A stretch of 39,862 bases of DNA from a virus: positions 1 through 39,862 of IMG/VR virus record IMGVR_UViG_3300046660_000802; one strand, given 5' to 3'. The position numbers and the translations under genes were made by a program. Below, piece by piece: positions 23,916 through 30,326 of the stretch; within the stretch, counting starts at the first letter, position 1, and every line of letters begins with the position of its first letter. Under the pieces are notes generated by a model that did not search any database, was not told the origin of the DNA, and saw nothing but the letters and a program-made list of their open reading frames with translations.

Positions 23916-24244
23916 CACTCAGCCCGCCGAGGTAGCTTGAAGTCAGCGAACCGATCAGCCAGGTCAGCGATCTTCTTCACACCGAGGAAGCCGATGAACA
24001 CACCGGCTGCGGTAGCGAAGTTCTGGGGTAGACCGAAATACTCGAGCAGCGGGATCAGGCCAATGGTGATCAAGGTGCAGAGGCTGGCCTCCAAAAGCGC
24101 CTGCCGCCGGGTGCCGCCGCCGTAGATGATCCGCAAAGCGCCCACTACGAAGGACAGCCCACCAGCGTAGATCGTCGGCGAGTGCTGACTCAGCCAGGCG
24201 AGCACAAGCAGCCAAGTATCTGGTTTGTCGGGCATGTTCGGCAT
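23915..24244 (-). CDS. Holin, lambda-S-like superfamily with three membrane helices
   Basis: This 109-residue protein has three hydrophobic helices at about 9-27 (WLLVLAWLSQHSPTIYAGG overlapping the next), 28-45 and 53-75 (LLEASLCTLITIGLIPLLEYF), then a last one in NFATAAGVFIGFLGV, and a charged C terminus (KKIADLADRFADFKLPRRAE). YGGGTRRQALLEASLC is the standard signature of this holin type in Pseudomonas prophages. It would open the inner membrane for the endolysin. Starts at 24244 (MPNMPDKP) and 24235 (MPDKP) are both possible; the GGGAGGA Shine-Dalgarno, eight bases away, favours 24244. It is the first gene of the late operon. Confidence 0.88.
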   Translation of the reverse strand: MPNMPDKPDTWLLVLAWLSQHSPTIYAGGLSFVVGALRIIYGGGTRRQALLEASLCTLITIGLIPLLEYFGLPQNFATAAGVFIGFLGVKKIADLADRFADFKLPRRAE

Positions 24245-24325
24245 CTCGGGTTCCTCCCTTTCGGGGAGCGATAGATCCGGCTCCATCAGCACTCCCAGCT
24301 CGGAGCGATGGGTGTGGTGGAGCCG

Positions 24326-24356
24326 AAAACGAAAAACCCGGCTCAATGGCCGGGTT
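24326..24356 (-). terminator. Strong terminator ahead of the late operon (tR'-like)
   Basis: An eight-base-pair AACCCGGC/GCCGGGTT stem (plus 24335-24342 and 24349-24356) with a six-base loop. On the minus strand TTTTTCGTTTTC follows. It lies about 40 bases downstream of a consensus -35 promoter and in front of the holin gene, so late genes need antitermination. Confidence 0.82.
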
Positions 24357-24398
24357 CTGGAAGTGGTGTGCGTTGGAGGTAAGTTGCGCACTATGGGA

Positions 24399-24427
24399 AA
24401 ATTAACTTCAATTCCCCACCATGTCAA
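24399..24427 (-). promoter_or_regulatory. Candidate late promoter (pR'-like)
   Basis: On the minus strand, TTGACA at 24427-24422 is a perfect -35, followed after 17 bases by TAATTT at 24404-24399 as a poor -10. Transcription would begin near 24392 and meet the terminator at 24326-24356 almost at once, the arrangement of lambda pR'-tR'. Confidence 0.5.
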
Positions 24428-24431
24428 CACA

Positions 24432-25109
24432 TTACGCTGCCGATTCCTCTTTTTCCGAGTGAATCAACTGCCAAACAGGGGATTGCGCCTCAATATCCAC
24501 TTCCTTAATTACTGCTTTCAGCGATTCCCACAAGTCCAGCCAATCGCGATTCCAGTGCTTCGGCTCAATCGATACGCCGAAGAACGCGTTCATTTCTGCG
24601 GCCACTCGGGCTGGCCCCCACTCCGCAGCCCCCGTGACCTCGGCTTTATAGGACTGCAATGCCAACGTCACCAGGTACTGCGCCTTCACGCGCTTGGCCG
24701 AGGTTAGGTCGGGTAGCTGCGCTTTGGCAGTGATCAGCAGCACAGCGTTCATTACGTGCTGCATGGTCAGGCAAGGGTGGTAAAGGAAGTGCCCGAACTG
24801 CTGAACCTGAAAAGGCAACGTGCCAATGGCGCGCTGAATCTTGCCCATCATGGCCAGGTGCGCGGCGCGGGCCGTGGATCGGCCGATCGGTGTACGACGA
24901 GTTTCGCTGATGCTGATTTTCTGGCGGGCGACCTTGATACGTTCTTCCTTGTCCTCGCCCATCGCTGCAAAGACCACTTCGTGTTGCCGAGCTCTCGCCC
25001 TTCTGGCGATGGTGGCGGACTTTGCCGAGTCAATGGCCACGGCGGATATTGAGGCGTTCGACTCATGCTGCGAGTCGGTCCAGGCTTGACGTGCTCCGAT
25101 CAGTTTCAT
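24432..25109 (-). CDS. Candidate late antiterminator (Q-position protein)
   Basis: This 225-residue basic, mostly helical protein occupies the lambda Q position: last gene of the early-right operon, directly before a late promoter-terminator pair and the holin. The sequence has no zinc finger. It includes an Arg/Lys-rich middle (SETRRTPIGRSTARAAHLAMMGKIQRAIG), LPFQVQQFGHFLYHPCLT and a C-terminal Trp-rich part (HWNRDWLDLWESLK). I do not see convincing similarity to lambda Q or to the 21/82 Q families, so the assignment rests on location and on the promoter architecture. It may instead be one of the uncharacterised phage proteins of this position. Confidence 0.5.
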   Translation of the reverse strand: MKLIGARQAWTDSQHESNASISAVAIDSAKSATIARRARARQHEVVFAAMGEDKEERIKVARQKISISETRRTPIGRSTARAAHLAMMGKIQRAIGTLPFQVQQFGHFLYHPCLTMQHVMNAVLLITAKAQLPDLTSAKRVKAQYLVTLALQSYKAEVTGAAEWGPARVAAEMNAFFGVSIEPKHWNRDWLDLWESLKAVIKEVDIEAQSPVWQLIHSEKEESAA

Positions 25110-25144
25110 AGTGACTCTCCCCCAACAAAAATAAAGACCCGCGA

Positions 25145-25468
25145 TCAGTCGCCGGTAAAGTTCGATCCGCCGGCACCGCGGCGGTTGTTCTGGCTGTAGT
25201 AATTGAGAAGGCCGACCGGCTCCTTTTCGCTCGAACCGGCCAACCCAGCGGCGTAAGCGGCGTTCAGGTTGAAGCTGAGCTGAGTAACCAAGTCCTGCAG
25301 CGAAAGCGGCTCACCACCGTCAGCCCGCACCCAGCCCGAGGCGTGACAGTCGATGCAGTCCAAGTGGTGGAACAGGCCGGTGATCACCGCCTGCCCCTTG
25401 CAAGACTTGCAGTGTTCCAGCGGGATCAGCGTGCGACGTAGGGCTGGGCCATGGCTCTTGCTCATCAT
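25145..25468 (-). CDS. Zinc-ribbon protein of the early-right operon
   Basis: A 107-residue protein with a four-cysteine zinc ribbon: Cys20 and Cys23 in EHCKSCKG, Cys38 and Cys41 in LDCIDCHASGW. A conserved helix follows (LSLQDLVTQLSFNLNAAYAAGL). Similar ribbons occur in lambda-type Q proteins and DksA-like regulators, so a nucleic acid or RNA polymerase contact is plausible, but I cannot assign the function. It lies just after the recombinase gene and before the Q-position gene. A GAGG Shine-Dalgarno lies seven bases before 25468. Confidence 0.68.
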   Translation of the reverse strand: MMSKSHGPALRRTLIPLEHCKSCKGQAVITGLFHHLDCIDCHASGWVRADGGEPLSLQDLVTQLSFNLNAAYAAGLAGSSEKEPVGLLNYYSQNNRRGAGGSNFTGD

Positions 25469-25470
25469 TT

Positions 25471-26766
25471 TTAAACCTCGCCCTTAACAAATTGCGGAAT
25501 CGACTCGCAGGCCGCGCCGTTCAAGGCGTCTACGATGTTTTGCGAATCTTCATATCTAACGCCTGTCTGCTCGTGAATCGCCTTGAAGCCGCGCTCATCT
25601 AACCAGTTGTGCCACTTCACCAGAGCGAGCCGCCGCTGCTCCTTGGCCTGGGTGTTGATGTAGGTCGAAGCGATCTTGCCGAGCGAGTGGTTCAGCAGCA
25701 TCTCGCCGATGTGGCCGTCGACGCCGAGATCCGTCCAGGCGGTACGCGCTACCTTGCGCAAGTCGTGACTGGTCCAGGCGCCCTGCCCCAATCGGGTGAA
25801 CACGGCACTGGCCTGGTTATCGCTCAGCGGCTTCCCCCGGCGAGACGGGAACAGGAATGGCCCCTCGTACCCTTGGCCGGTCTGTCGATCACGGTAGCGG
25901 CGCAGCAACGCGCACACCTGGTCGGTCAGTGGCACCCGCAGCTCGGTCTTGCTCTTCGTGTGGTCGGCCGGCAGGAACCACTCACGCTCAGCCAGCGCAA
26001 TGTCGGCCCAGCGAGACTGGCGGGTTTCGCCGATGCGAGTACCGTGGCAGAGCATCATCAGGGCCAGCATGGCGTCAGCCGGCGCACGCTCGAAACGCTC
26101 GGCCAGTTGCGCCACCAGCTCGGGCAACTGGACATCGCGCAGGCGGGCAGGCTTGGGCAAGATGCGGGCCGTCGTGAAGTGGATGAACTTGAGCTCGGCC
26201 ATCGGGTTGACGGGGATCAGGTCCAGCTTGCGGGCCTGACGAAAGGCCACCGCGAGCAGGCGGTACAGCTGCTGGACGTACGACAGCGACAATTCTTCCT
26301 GAGCCGGCCACATCAGCAGCTTGTCCAGGTTCTGGGCATTGACGTCGCGAAGCAGCAAATCATCCAGGCGCGGCTTGAGCTGGCAACTGATGGCGGACTT
26401 GCCAGCTGACCGGCGTTTGTCGGAGAGCGCACGCGAGCGCGCCATGCGATCGGCAAACCAGTCCAGTAGCTCGCCGACGGTGACCCAACCCGAAACGCTG
26501 GCTGCGCCATCGGCCGCCACACGCAAACGCACCGCCGGCAACGCCGTCACCACCTGCTTGGTACTCAGTTCCGGAAAGCCGCCGATGCGGTGCCACTGGC
26601 GCTTGCTTAGCAGGTACCAGGAGCCGCGCGCGCGATTCTTCGCGTAACGAAAGTGCAGCGCGGGGTGACTGGCGTCCCGCAGGTCGCGCACATGCTCAAG
26701 CTTGGCATTGCGCTGAATTTCGGCGTCCGACAGCTTCACGGTCAAGGTCTTGATCAGAGTGCTCAA
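25471..26766 (-). CDS. Tyrosine recombinase in the replication operon
   Basis: This 431-residue recombinase has a phage-type N-terminal arm/core-binding region (RGSWYLLSKRQWHRIGGFPE) and a complete catalytic domain: Arg in MLCHGTRIGETRQ, Lys in DHTKSKTELRVP, the HDLR pair in TSHDLRKVARTAW, a second His in MLLNHSLGK and the Tyr in ASTYINTQ. It should cut and rejoin DNA at specific sites. I chose TTG at 26766: it overlaps the preceding stop (TTGA) and has GGAG eight bases upstream, whereas the GTG at 26820 has neither. The position inside the replication operon is odd for the prophage integrase; it may be a second recombinase. Confidence 0.9.
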   Translation of the reverse strand: MSTLIKTLTVKLSDAEIQRNAKLEHVRDLRDASHPALHFRYAKNRARGSWYLLSKRQWHRIGGFPELSTKQVVTALPAVRLRVAADGAASVSGWVTVGELLDWFADRMARSRALSDKRRSAGKSAISCQLKPRLDDLLLRDVNAQNLDKLLMWPAQEELSLSYVQQLYRLLAVAFRQARKLDLIPVNPMAELKFIHFTTARILPKPARLRDVQLPELVAQLAERFERAPADAMLALMMLCHGTRIGETRQSRWADIALAEREWFLPADHTKSKTELRVPLTDQVCALLRRYRDRQTGQGYEGPFLFPSRRGKPLSDNQASAVFTRLGQGAWTSHDLRKVARTAWTDLGVDGHIGEMLLNHSLGKIASTYINTQAKEQRRLALVKWHNWLDERGFKAIHEQTGVRYEDSQNIVDALNGAACESIPQFVKGEV

Positions 26767-26972
26767 TCGGTCGTCTCCGGCTTGGCGAAACGGTCCACCA
26801 CTTCGAACGTTGTCGGCCACATCAATGCGCCATACCGATTGGCCATGGCCTCGTCAGCGAACAGCGCCAAGGCGTGGTCGGGTGTACTGCCCAGCTCCAT
26901 TTTGTAAGAGCAGCAAAACACTGCGAAGCGGTAGTTGGACGGAACGGGGACGGCGAGTCGTTGGGTACCCAT
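26763..26972 (-). CDS. Small hypothetical protein between dnaB and recombinase
   Basis: This encodes 69 residues, MGTQRLAVPVPSNYRFAVFC ... FEVVDRFAKPETTD. The ATG shares its A with the stop of the helicase gene (TGATG at 26972), and its own stop overlaps the TTG start of the recombinase. Both overlaps argue for a coupled, real gene. The open frame extends far upstream but that part only shadows the helicase. It has a hydrophobic start and a conserved-looking GALMWPTTFEVVDRF end. I do not recognise it. Confidence 0.68.
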   Translation of the reverse strand: MGTQRLAVPVPSNYRFAVFCCSYKMELGSTPDHALALFADEAMANRYGALMWPTTFEVVDRFAKPETTD

Positions 26973-28351
26973 CAGAATTTTTCCTTTTGGCGGTATCGGC
27001 TGGCCAGGCTGGTGACCTTCTCCGGTTTCTCGACCGGCTCTGGCTTCCACCCGGCGGCAAGGTTTTCGAATCGGTTGAATTGGCCAAGGAAGGCCGTGCG
27101 GACAGTGCCCATCTCGATGTCGCGACCCTTGCCGATGATGATTTCGGCAATACCTTTGGCGTCGGTGTTTTCGTGATAGACCTCGTCGCGGTACACGAAC
27201 AGGATCACGTCGGCGTCCTGCTCGATGGCCCCCGATTCCCTCAGATCCGAGGGGATTGGTCGCTTGTTCGGGCGTTCTTCGCATTTGCGGGAAAGCTGAC
27301 TCAGCAGCACGACGGGAATGCCCAGCTCCTTGGCGAGCAGCTTGCAACCACGGCTGATACTGCTGACCTCTTCGGTGCGGTTGCCGCCCTCGCCCTCCAG
27401 CAATTGCAGGTAGTCGATCATCAGCAGGTCCAGGCCGTAACGCAGCTTGTGACGGCGGGCCAGCGAGCGGATGCGACCAATCGACGAGCCGGCGCGGTCA
27501 GCGATGTACAGCGGTGCGCGACGAAGCACGCCGGCGGCAGTGCAGAGTTCAGCCCCGTGGCTCTGGCATGCCGTACCGTTCTTCACCAGCGTGAGCGGAA
27601 TGCGCCCCTCGGACGCCACCGCCCGGTCCAGCAGTTGCCCTTTGTTCATCTCCAGGCTGATGACGAGCGCAGACTTGCTCTGACGCACCGCCGCCTCGAC
27701 AACGAACCCCATGGCGAGCGTGGTCTTGCCCATGGCGGGACGGCCCGCAACGATGTACAGGTGATCCGGCTGCAGGCCGCCCAGCTTTTCGTCCAAGTCC
27801 TTCAGGCCGGTCGACAGGCCGATCAGTGTTTCACCGCGGACATGACGGTCATGGCGCTCTTGCCAAACTTCCAGTTGGTCGTCCAGCACGTCCCCCACCT
27901 TCACGATGTCGTCATCACCCGAACCACAGTCAATGGCCATGGCCGCCGCCTGGACGGCGGCGATTTTCGCCTGCAAATCCTGATCACTGTGCGCGATGTC
28001 CATGGCCTGGCTGCCCAGGTCAAACAGGGAGCGCTCGACCGCCCGCTCTCGGACGATTGCCGCGTAGGTCTTGGCGTTGGCAACGCTGGGAGTGCCGTTA
28101 ACGATTTCGGCGCAGTAGGCGAACGCGGGGGTTCCATCGAGCAGAGTGCCGACGTGATTGCCCACCGTGAGGAAGTCGACGGCCTTGCCAGCCGATCGAA
28201 CCGCCATGATTCCCCGGTACACCTCGGCGTTCTCGGGAAAGTAAAACGATTCGGCGGAAAGGTCGTCGCTCAGGGAGTCGATCAGCTCAGGACGCTGCAT
28301 CATCGCGCCCAGCAGACCGTGTTCGGCTTCGATGCTGTGAGGATCACGCAT
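26972..28351 (-). CDS. dnaB: Replicative DNA helicase, DnaB family
   Basis: This 459-residue helicase has an N-terminal DnaB domain (HSIEAEHGLLGAMMQRPELI), a linker, and a RecA-like C-terminal domain. The Walker A motif GRPAMGKTT is at about 203-211 and the Walker B region is LDLLMIDYLQLL. The sensor/arginine segments VVLLSQLSRKCEERPNKRP and DLRESGAIEQDADVILFVYR are typical. It would be loaded at the phage origin by the O-like protein, replacing the lambda P plus host DnaB system. The ATG at 28351 has GGAGGG eight bases before it; the TTG at 28369 lacks this. It overlaps the O-like gene by eight bases. Confidence 0.95.
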   Translation of the reverse strand: MRDPHSIEAEHGLLGAMMQRPELIDSLSDDLSAESFYFPENAEVYRGIMAVRSAGKAVDFLTVGNHVGTLLDGTPAFAYCAEIVNGTPSVANAKTYAAIVRERAVERSLFDLGSQAMDIAHSDQDLQAKIAAVQAAAMAIDCGSGDDDIVKVGDVLDDQLEVWQERHDRHVRGETLIGLSTGLKDLDEKLGGLQPDHLYIVAGRPAMGKTTLAMGFVVEAAVRQSKSALVISLEMNKGQLLDRAVASEGRIPLTLVKNGTACQSHGAELCTAAGVLRRAPLYIADRAGSSIGRIRSLARRHKLRYGLDLLMIDYLQLLEGEGGNRTEEVSSISRGCKLLAKELGIPVVLLSQLSRKCEERPNKRPIPSDLRESGAIEQDADVILFVYRDEVYHENTDAKGIAEIIIGKGRDIEMGTVRTAFLGQFNRFENLAAGWKPEPVEKPEKVTSLASRYRQKEKF

Positions 28352-29045
28352 TGTAATTGCCCTCCACAACCTTGACGAAGTTGCTCGGGGCGATCAGCCA
28401 GTCGAAGCTGGCCCGGAATGGTGCGCCGCCGTTTTTACCCGAGGCACGCCCCATCAGGAAATCGGACTGGGCGACAGTGGCGAAGTACTCGGTCCAGAAC
28501 TCGAGGTTCTGGTGAACCTCGCTCTGGTTCCAGCGCGAACGGATTTGCTTTTTGCGGGCTTCGGATACGAGAACGACCGTAGGCAGCACTGGCGTGAGCA
28601 GTCGGTTGAACAAATCTACGATGTCCTGAACCGGGCAAGACGGGGAGCGCGGAACGCGATTCCCATCAGGTGACGGTTCAATTGACGGTTCCTTTACGGT
28701 TCTGGGGGCATCTGGTGCCGGGGTGACCGGCATATCCTGCCGGGGTGATGGGGCATCTGGTGCCGGGGGGCATTTACTGCCGGGGGCATATCGTGCCGGG
28801 GTAATGGAATACCAGGTCGAGCGGCCAAAACGCTGATTGCTCGACAATATGCCGGCCTCTTCCAGCCAACGCAGTGCATTACGAACGGCGCGTTCAGACA
28901 GGCAAGTGCGCACACCAATAGTGGCAACGGAAGGCCAGCAAACACCTTCGTCATTGGCATTATCGGCCAAGGAAATTAGAACGGCCTTCTGAGCTGGGCT
29001 CATGCCGTGCAGAGGCCAGCACGCGCTCATGATGACGGTGCTCAT
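28344..29045 (-). CDS. Replication initiator, O-like with winged-helix N terminus
   Basis: This 233-residue protein has an N-terminal winged-helix domain (QKAVLISLADNANDEGVCWPSVATIGVRTCLSERAVRNALRWLEEAGIL). A Pro-rich linker follows that is coded by five DNA iterons (residues about 82-113), then a C-terminal helical domain (IVDLFNRLLTPVLP ... RSRWNQSEVHQNLEFWTEYF) that in this family binds the helicase. By analogy with lambda O, it should bind the iterons within its own gene and recruit DnaB, which is encoded next. It overlaps the neighbouring genes at both ends. Confidence 0.85.
   Translation of the reverse strand: MSTVIMSACWPLHGMSPAQKAVLISLADNANDEGVCWPSVATIGVRTCLSERAVRNALRWLEEAGILSSNQRFGRSTWYSITPARYAPGSKCPPAPDAPSPRQDMPVTPAPDAPRTVKEPSIEPSPDGNRVPRSPSCPVQDIVDLFNRLLTPVLPTVVLVSEARKKQIRSRWNQSEVHQNLEFWTEYFATVAQSDFLMGRASGKNGGAPFRASFDWLIAPSNFVKVVEGNYNA
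28673..28702. repeat. Three ACGGTTC direct repeats beside the iterons
   Basis: ACGGTTC occurs at 28673-28679, 28685-28691 and 28696-28702, spaced 12 and 11 bases, next to the iteron array and inside the O-like gene. It may be part of the origin or a coding repeat (E-P-S motif on the minus strand). Confidence 0.5.
28707..28801. repeat. ori: Probable replication origin: five palindromic 17-bp iterons
   Basis: GGCATNTNNTGCCGGGG occurs at 28707, 28729, 28752, 28769 and 28785 (starts). All five keep GGCAT and TGCCGGGG; the first and third copies are identical. Each contains the inverted pair GGCA/TGCC around five bases. Spacing is 22, 23, 17 and 16 bases. The array lies inside the O-like initiator gene, as lambda ori does, so I infer it is the phage origin. 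Confidence 0.82.
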
Positions 29046-29263
29046 GCGGAAACATCCTGGACAGGAACCAGCGATGCCTTGAGGTGATCAAGGCATTCTC
29101 GGCTGAAGTGAGATTTGGACTCGCGCGAATATTGGCTACGCACCATCAGAGCGGCGCGCATCGCGGCGGATTGGTGGCCTATGAGGTGTTGCGACACCCT
29201 TGGAGATTTCGCAGATCGTGTCGGAGCACGACCGGTGTTGCCTGGAACAGTGTTCATGCTCAT
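29042..29263 (-). CDS. Small hypothetical protein upstream of the O-like gene
   Basis: This encodes about 73 residues from the ATG at 29263 (MSMNTVPGNTGRAPTRSAKS); a start at 29257 is also possible. The C-terminal part reads AALMVRSQYSRESKSHFSRECLDHLKASLVPVQ. The stop overlaps the start of the O-like gene as ATGA, which supports coupled translation. The open frame continues upstream to 29365, but that part crosses a plus-strand terminator and is unlikely to be coding. Arg/Ser-rich and without membrane segments. I do not recognise a family. Confidence 0.6.
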   Translation of the reverse strand: MSMNTVPGNTGRAPTRSAKSPRVSQHLIGHQSAAMRAALMVRSQYSRESKSHFSRECLDHLKASLVPVQDVSA

Positions 29264-29266
29264 AAT
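29238..29266 (+). promoter_or_regulatory. Plus-strand promoter for an oop-like RNA
   Basis: TTGCCT (29238-29243), a 17-base spacer and CATAAT (29261-29266) form a good sigma-70 promoter on the plus strand, opposite to the replication operon. The -10 overlaps the start codon of the small gene that ends at 29042. Confidence 0.6.
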
Positions 29267-29271
29267 GGCCC

Positions 29272-29324
29272 CGCATTGTTGTACAAGTTGTTGAAGAAGC
29301 CGGGGTGCGACCCGGCTTTTTTTT
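29272..29324 (+). ncRNA. Candidate oop-like small antisense RNA
   Basis: A predicted transcript of about 53 bases starts some six bases after the CATAAT box and ends at a strong intrinsic terminator. It lies between the cII-like gene and the replication genes and runs against the early-right operon toward the cII-like gene. That is the geometry of lambda oop RNA. Unlike lambda oop it stops about 220 bases before the cII-like gene, so it would be antisense only to the leader of the replication part. No open frame of note lies in it. Confidence 0.6.
29297..29324 (+). terminator. Strong plus-strand intrinsic terminator (to-like)
   Basis: Eight-base-pair AAGCCGGG/CCCGGCTT stem (29297-29304, 29311-29318) with a six-base loop and eight T in a row (29317-29324). 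No plus-strand gene precedes it, which is why a small RNA is proposed. Confidence 0.85.
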
Positions 29325-29542
29325 GCCTGAAATTCAGGCGTTCGCTTTCTCGCAGACGTGACCAATCCCGCCGACTGAGCTACCGCTCTCAGCGTTCAAT
29401 GTCCCCACACGTCCTGATGTCTTGCCGTCCATTTCCTTTCCCCTAATCGTCTTCCTGGTGCGATCGGCTTAAGTGCCAACTACGCATTCATTGCTCACCG
29501 GCCCCCGCCGATGCAGATTCGTTTTCGTCGTAGCCCAACTTC
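29325..29542. other. Non-coding interval between cII-like gene and small RNA terminator
   Basis: I see no gene here. It begins with a perfect short palindrome GCCTGA-AAT-TCAGGC (29325-29339). A tRNA-like fragment (TAGCTCAGTCGG on the minus strand near 29380) lacks the rest of a tRNA. This is leader sequence of the right operon and could hold antitermination or processing signals. Confidence 0.4.
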
Positions 29543-29965
29543 TCAAGCGACCTTCACTGACTGCTCCATCACGTTCAGCTCGTTCCGGACATGCTCGATT
29601 TCTTTGCGGATACCCTGCTTCTCGATCTGGCTGACGTGCCCGTCGTCGAGAGCCGAGTGCACCGCTATGGTCAGGTCAGCGATTTCTTTGCCAACGTTCA
29701 TCATCGAAGCAGTGAGCGTCTTCGGGGCCGGGGCTTCCTTTTTCACCAGGTCGAAACCGAACTGATCAGCCAAGGCAGCGAGCGGTCGCATATCGCCGGT
29801 ATGCAGCAGAATCCCGAACAGATGCTCGATGGTGAGGTGGTGGGCGTCGTTATCCGGGTTCGCACGCTGCAGCAGGCTCACGTGCGGAACACCCATCTGG
29901 CCGGCAAGCACCTTCGCCTCGTTGTCCAGGACTGCGCTTTGGCAAGCCCGCAGGAATTCGTCCAT
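29543..29965 (-). CDS. CII-like phage regulatory protein (CP76 family type)
   Basis: A 140-residue protein that follows cro in the early-right operon. It starts MDEFLRACQSAVLDNEAKVLAGQMGVPHVSLLQRANPDNDAHHLT, a helix-turn-helix pattern found in the Phage_CP76/CII-like family, with a long C-terminal helical part (KEIADLTIAVHSALDDGHVSQIEKQGIRKEIEHVRNELN). By family and place it should activate lysogeny promoters such as one for cI or an integrase. A GAGG Shine-Dalgarno is eight bases from the ATG. No CII target repeats could be confirmed by eye. Confidence 0.8.
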   Translation of the reverse strand: MDEFLRACQSAVLDNEAKVLAGQMGVPHVSLLQRANPDNDAHHLTIEHLFGILLHTGDMRPLAALADQFGFDLVKKEAPAPKTLTASMMNVGKEIADLTIAVHSALDDGHVSQIEKQGIRKEIEHVRNELNVMEQSVKVA

Positions 29966-30047
29966 TCGTAAAACCTCGTTCTTGTTTCAGTGGCGACTTG
30001 CCAGCAGGCGGGTAAAAATTCATCTCATGGATCGGAGAACAGGGACG

Positions 30048-30227
30048 TTAAGCGGCGGTAATCTTTCGATCGGCTTTGAACTTCCCTTTCGAAAGAACCT
30101 GAATTTGGTACTGACGAGACTCAGGGATCGTTTCCCCCCACATCGTCACGGCGCTTGGATGAATACCTAACGCCATTGCCAACTTTTTCTTGCTGCCGAA
30201 GTGTTCGGCGACCTCACGCGTATTCAT
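30048..30227 (-). CDS. cro: Cro-like repressor
   Basis: This 59-residue protein starts MNTREVAEHFGSKKKLAMAL. It has a helix-turn-helix (KKLAMALGIHPSAVTMWGE) and a short C-terminal strand region (SRQYQIQVLSKGKF), the usual Cro/YdaS-like form. It diverges from the CI gene, with a GAGG Shine-Dalgarno seven bases before the ATG. It should bind the same operators as CI and favour lytic growth. Cro and CI share the site cluster at 30257-30326. Confidence 0.92.
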   Translation of the reverse strand: MNTREVAEHFGSKKKLAMALGIHPSAVTMWGETIPESRQYQIQVLSKGKFKADRKITAA

Positions 30228-30252
30228 TGCGCATCCTCATTCGAGCGTGCCT

Positions 30253-30326
30253 TAATTTCAGCATGCTGAAGTTATGGAGTCAACGAGGATTTCAGCACTC
30301 TGCATACTTAAATTCAGCTAACTTAA
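30253..30326. promoter_or_regulatory. Right operator cluster (OR-like) between cro and cI
   Basis: The perfect palindrome TTCAGCATGCTGAA is at 30257-30270 (dyad extends to 30253-30274 with one mismatch). Related sites are TTCAGCACTCTGCA at 30291-30304 and TTCAGCTAACTTAA at 30313-30326. The same consensus returns at 31443-31501. These are the likely CI/Cro operators, and they overlap both divergent promoters. Confidence 0.85.
30255..30283 (-). promoter_or_regulatory. PR-like promoter for cro and the right operon
   Basis: On the minus strand TTGACT (30283-30278), 17 bases, then TGAAAT (30260-30255). The perfect operator at 30257-30270 overlaps its -10 and spacer, so repressor binding would block it. 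Confidence 0.8.

Noticed and set aside
28707-28801. CRISPR array
   Set aside because: The repeats are 17 bases, adjacent to one another without unique spacers, and lie inside a coding gene; iterons fit better.
29325-29339. Palindrome GCCTGA-AAT-TCAGGC as a further CI operator
   Set aside because: The half-sites are turned outward relative to the TTCAGC...GCTGAA consensus and no promoter is overlapped.
29340-29410. tRNA-like segment on the minus strand (TAGCTCAGTCGG)
   Set aside because: The D-arm start matches, but the second D-stem half, the anticodon arm and a TTCRANY T-loop are missing, so no tRNA can be folded.
29084-29446. 120-codon plus-strand frame near the oop-like RNA
   Set aside because: It runs through the strong terminator and overlaps the start of a coupled minus-strand gene; composition is not protein-like.
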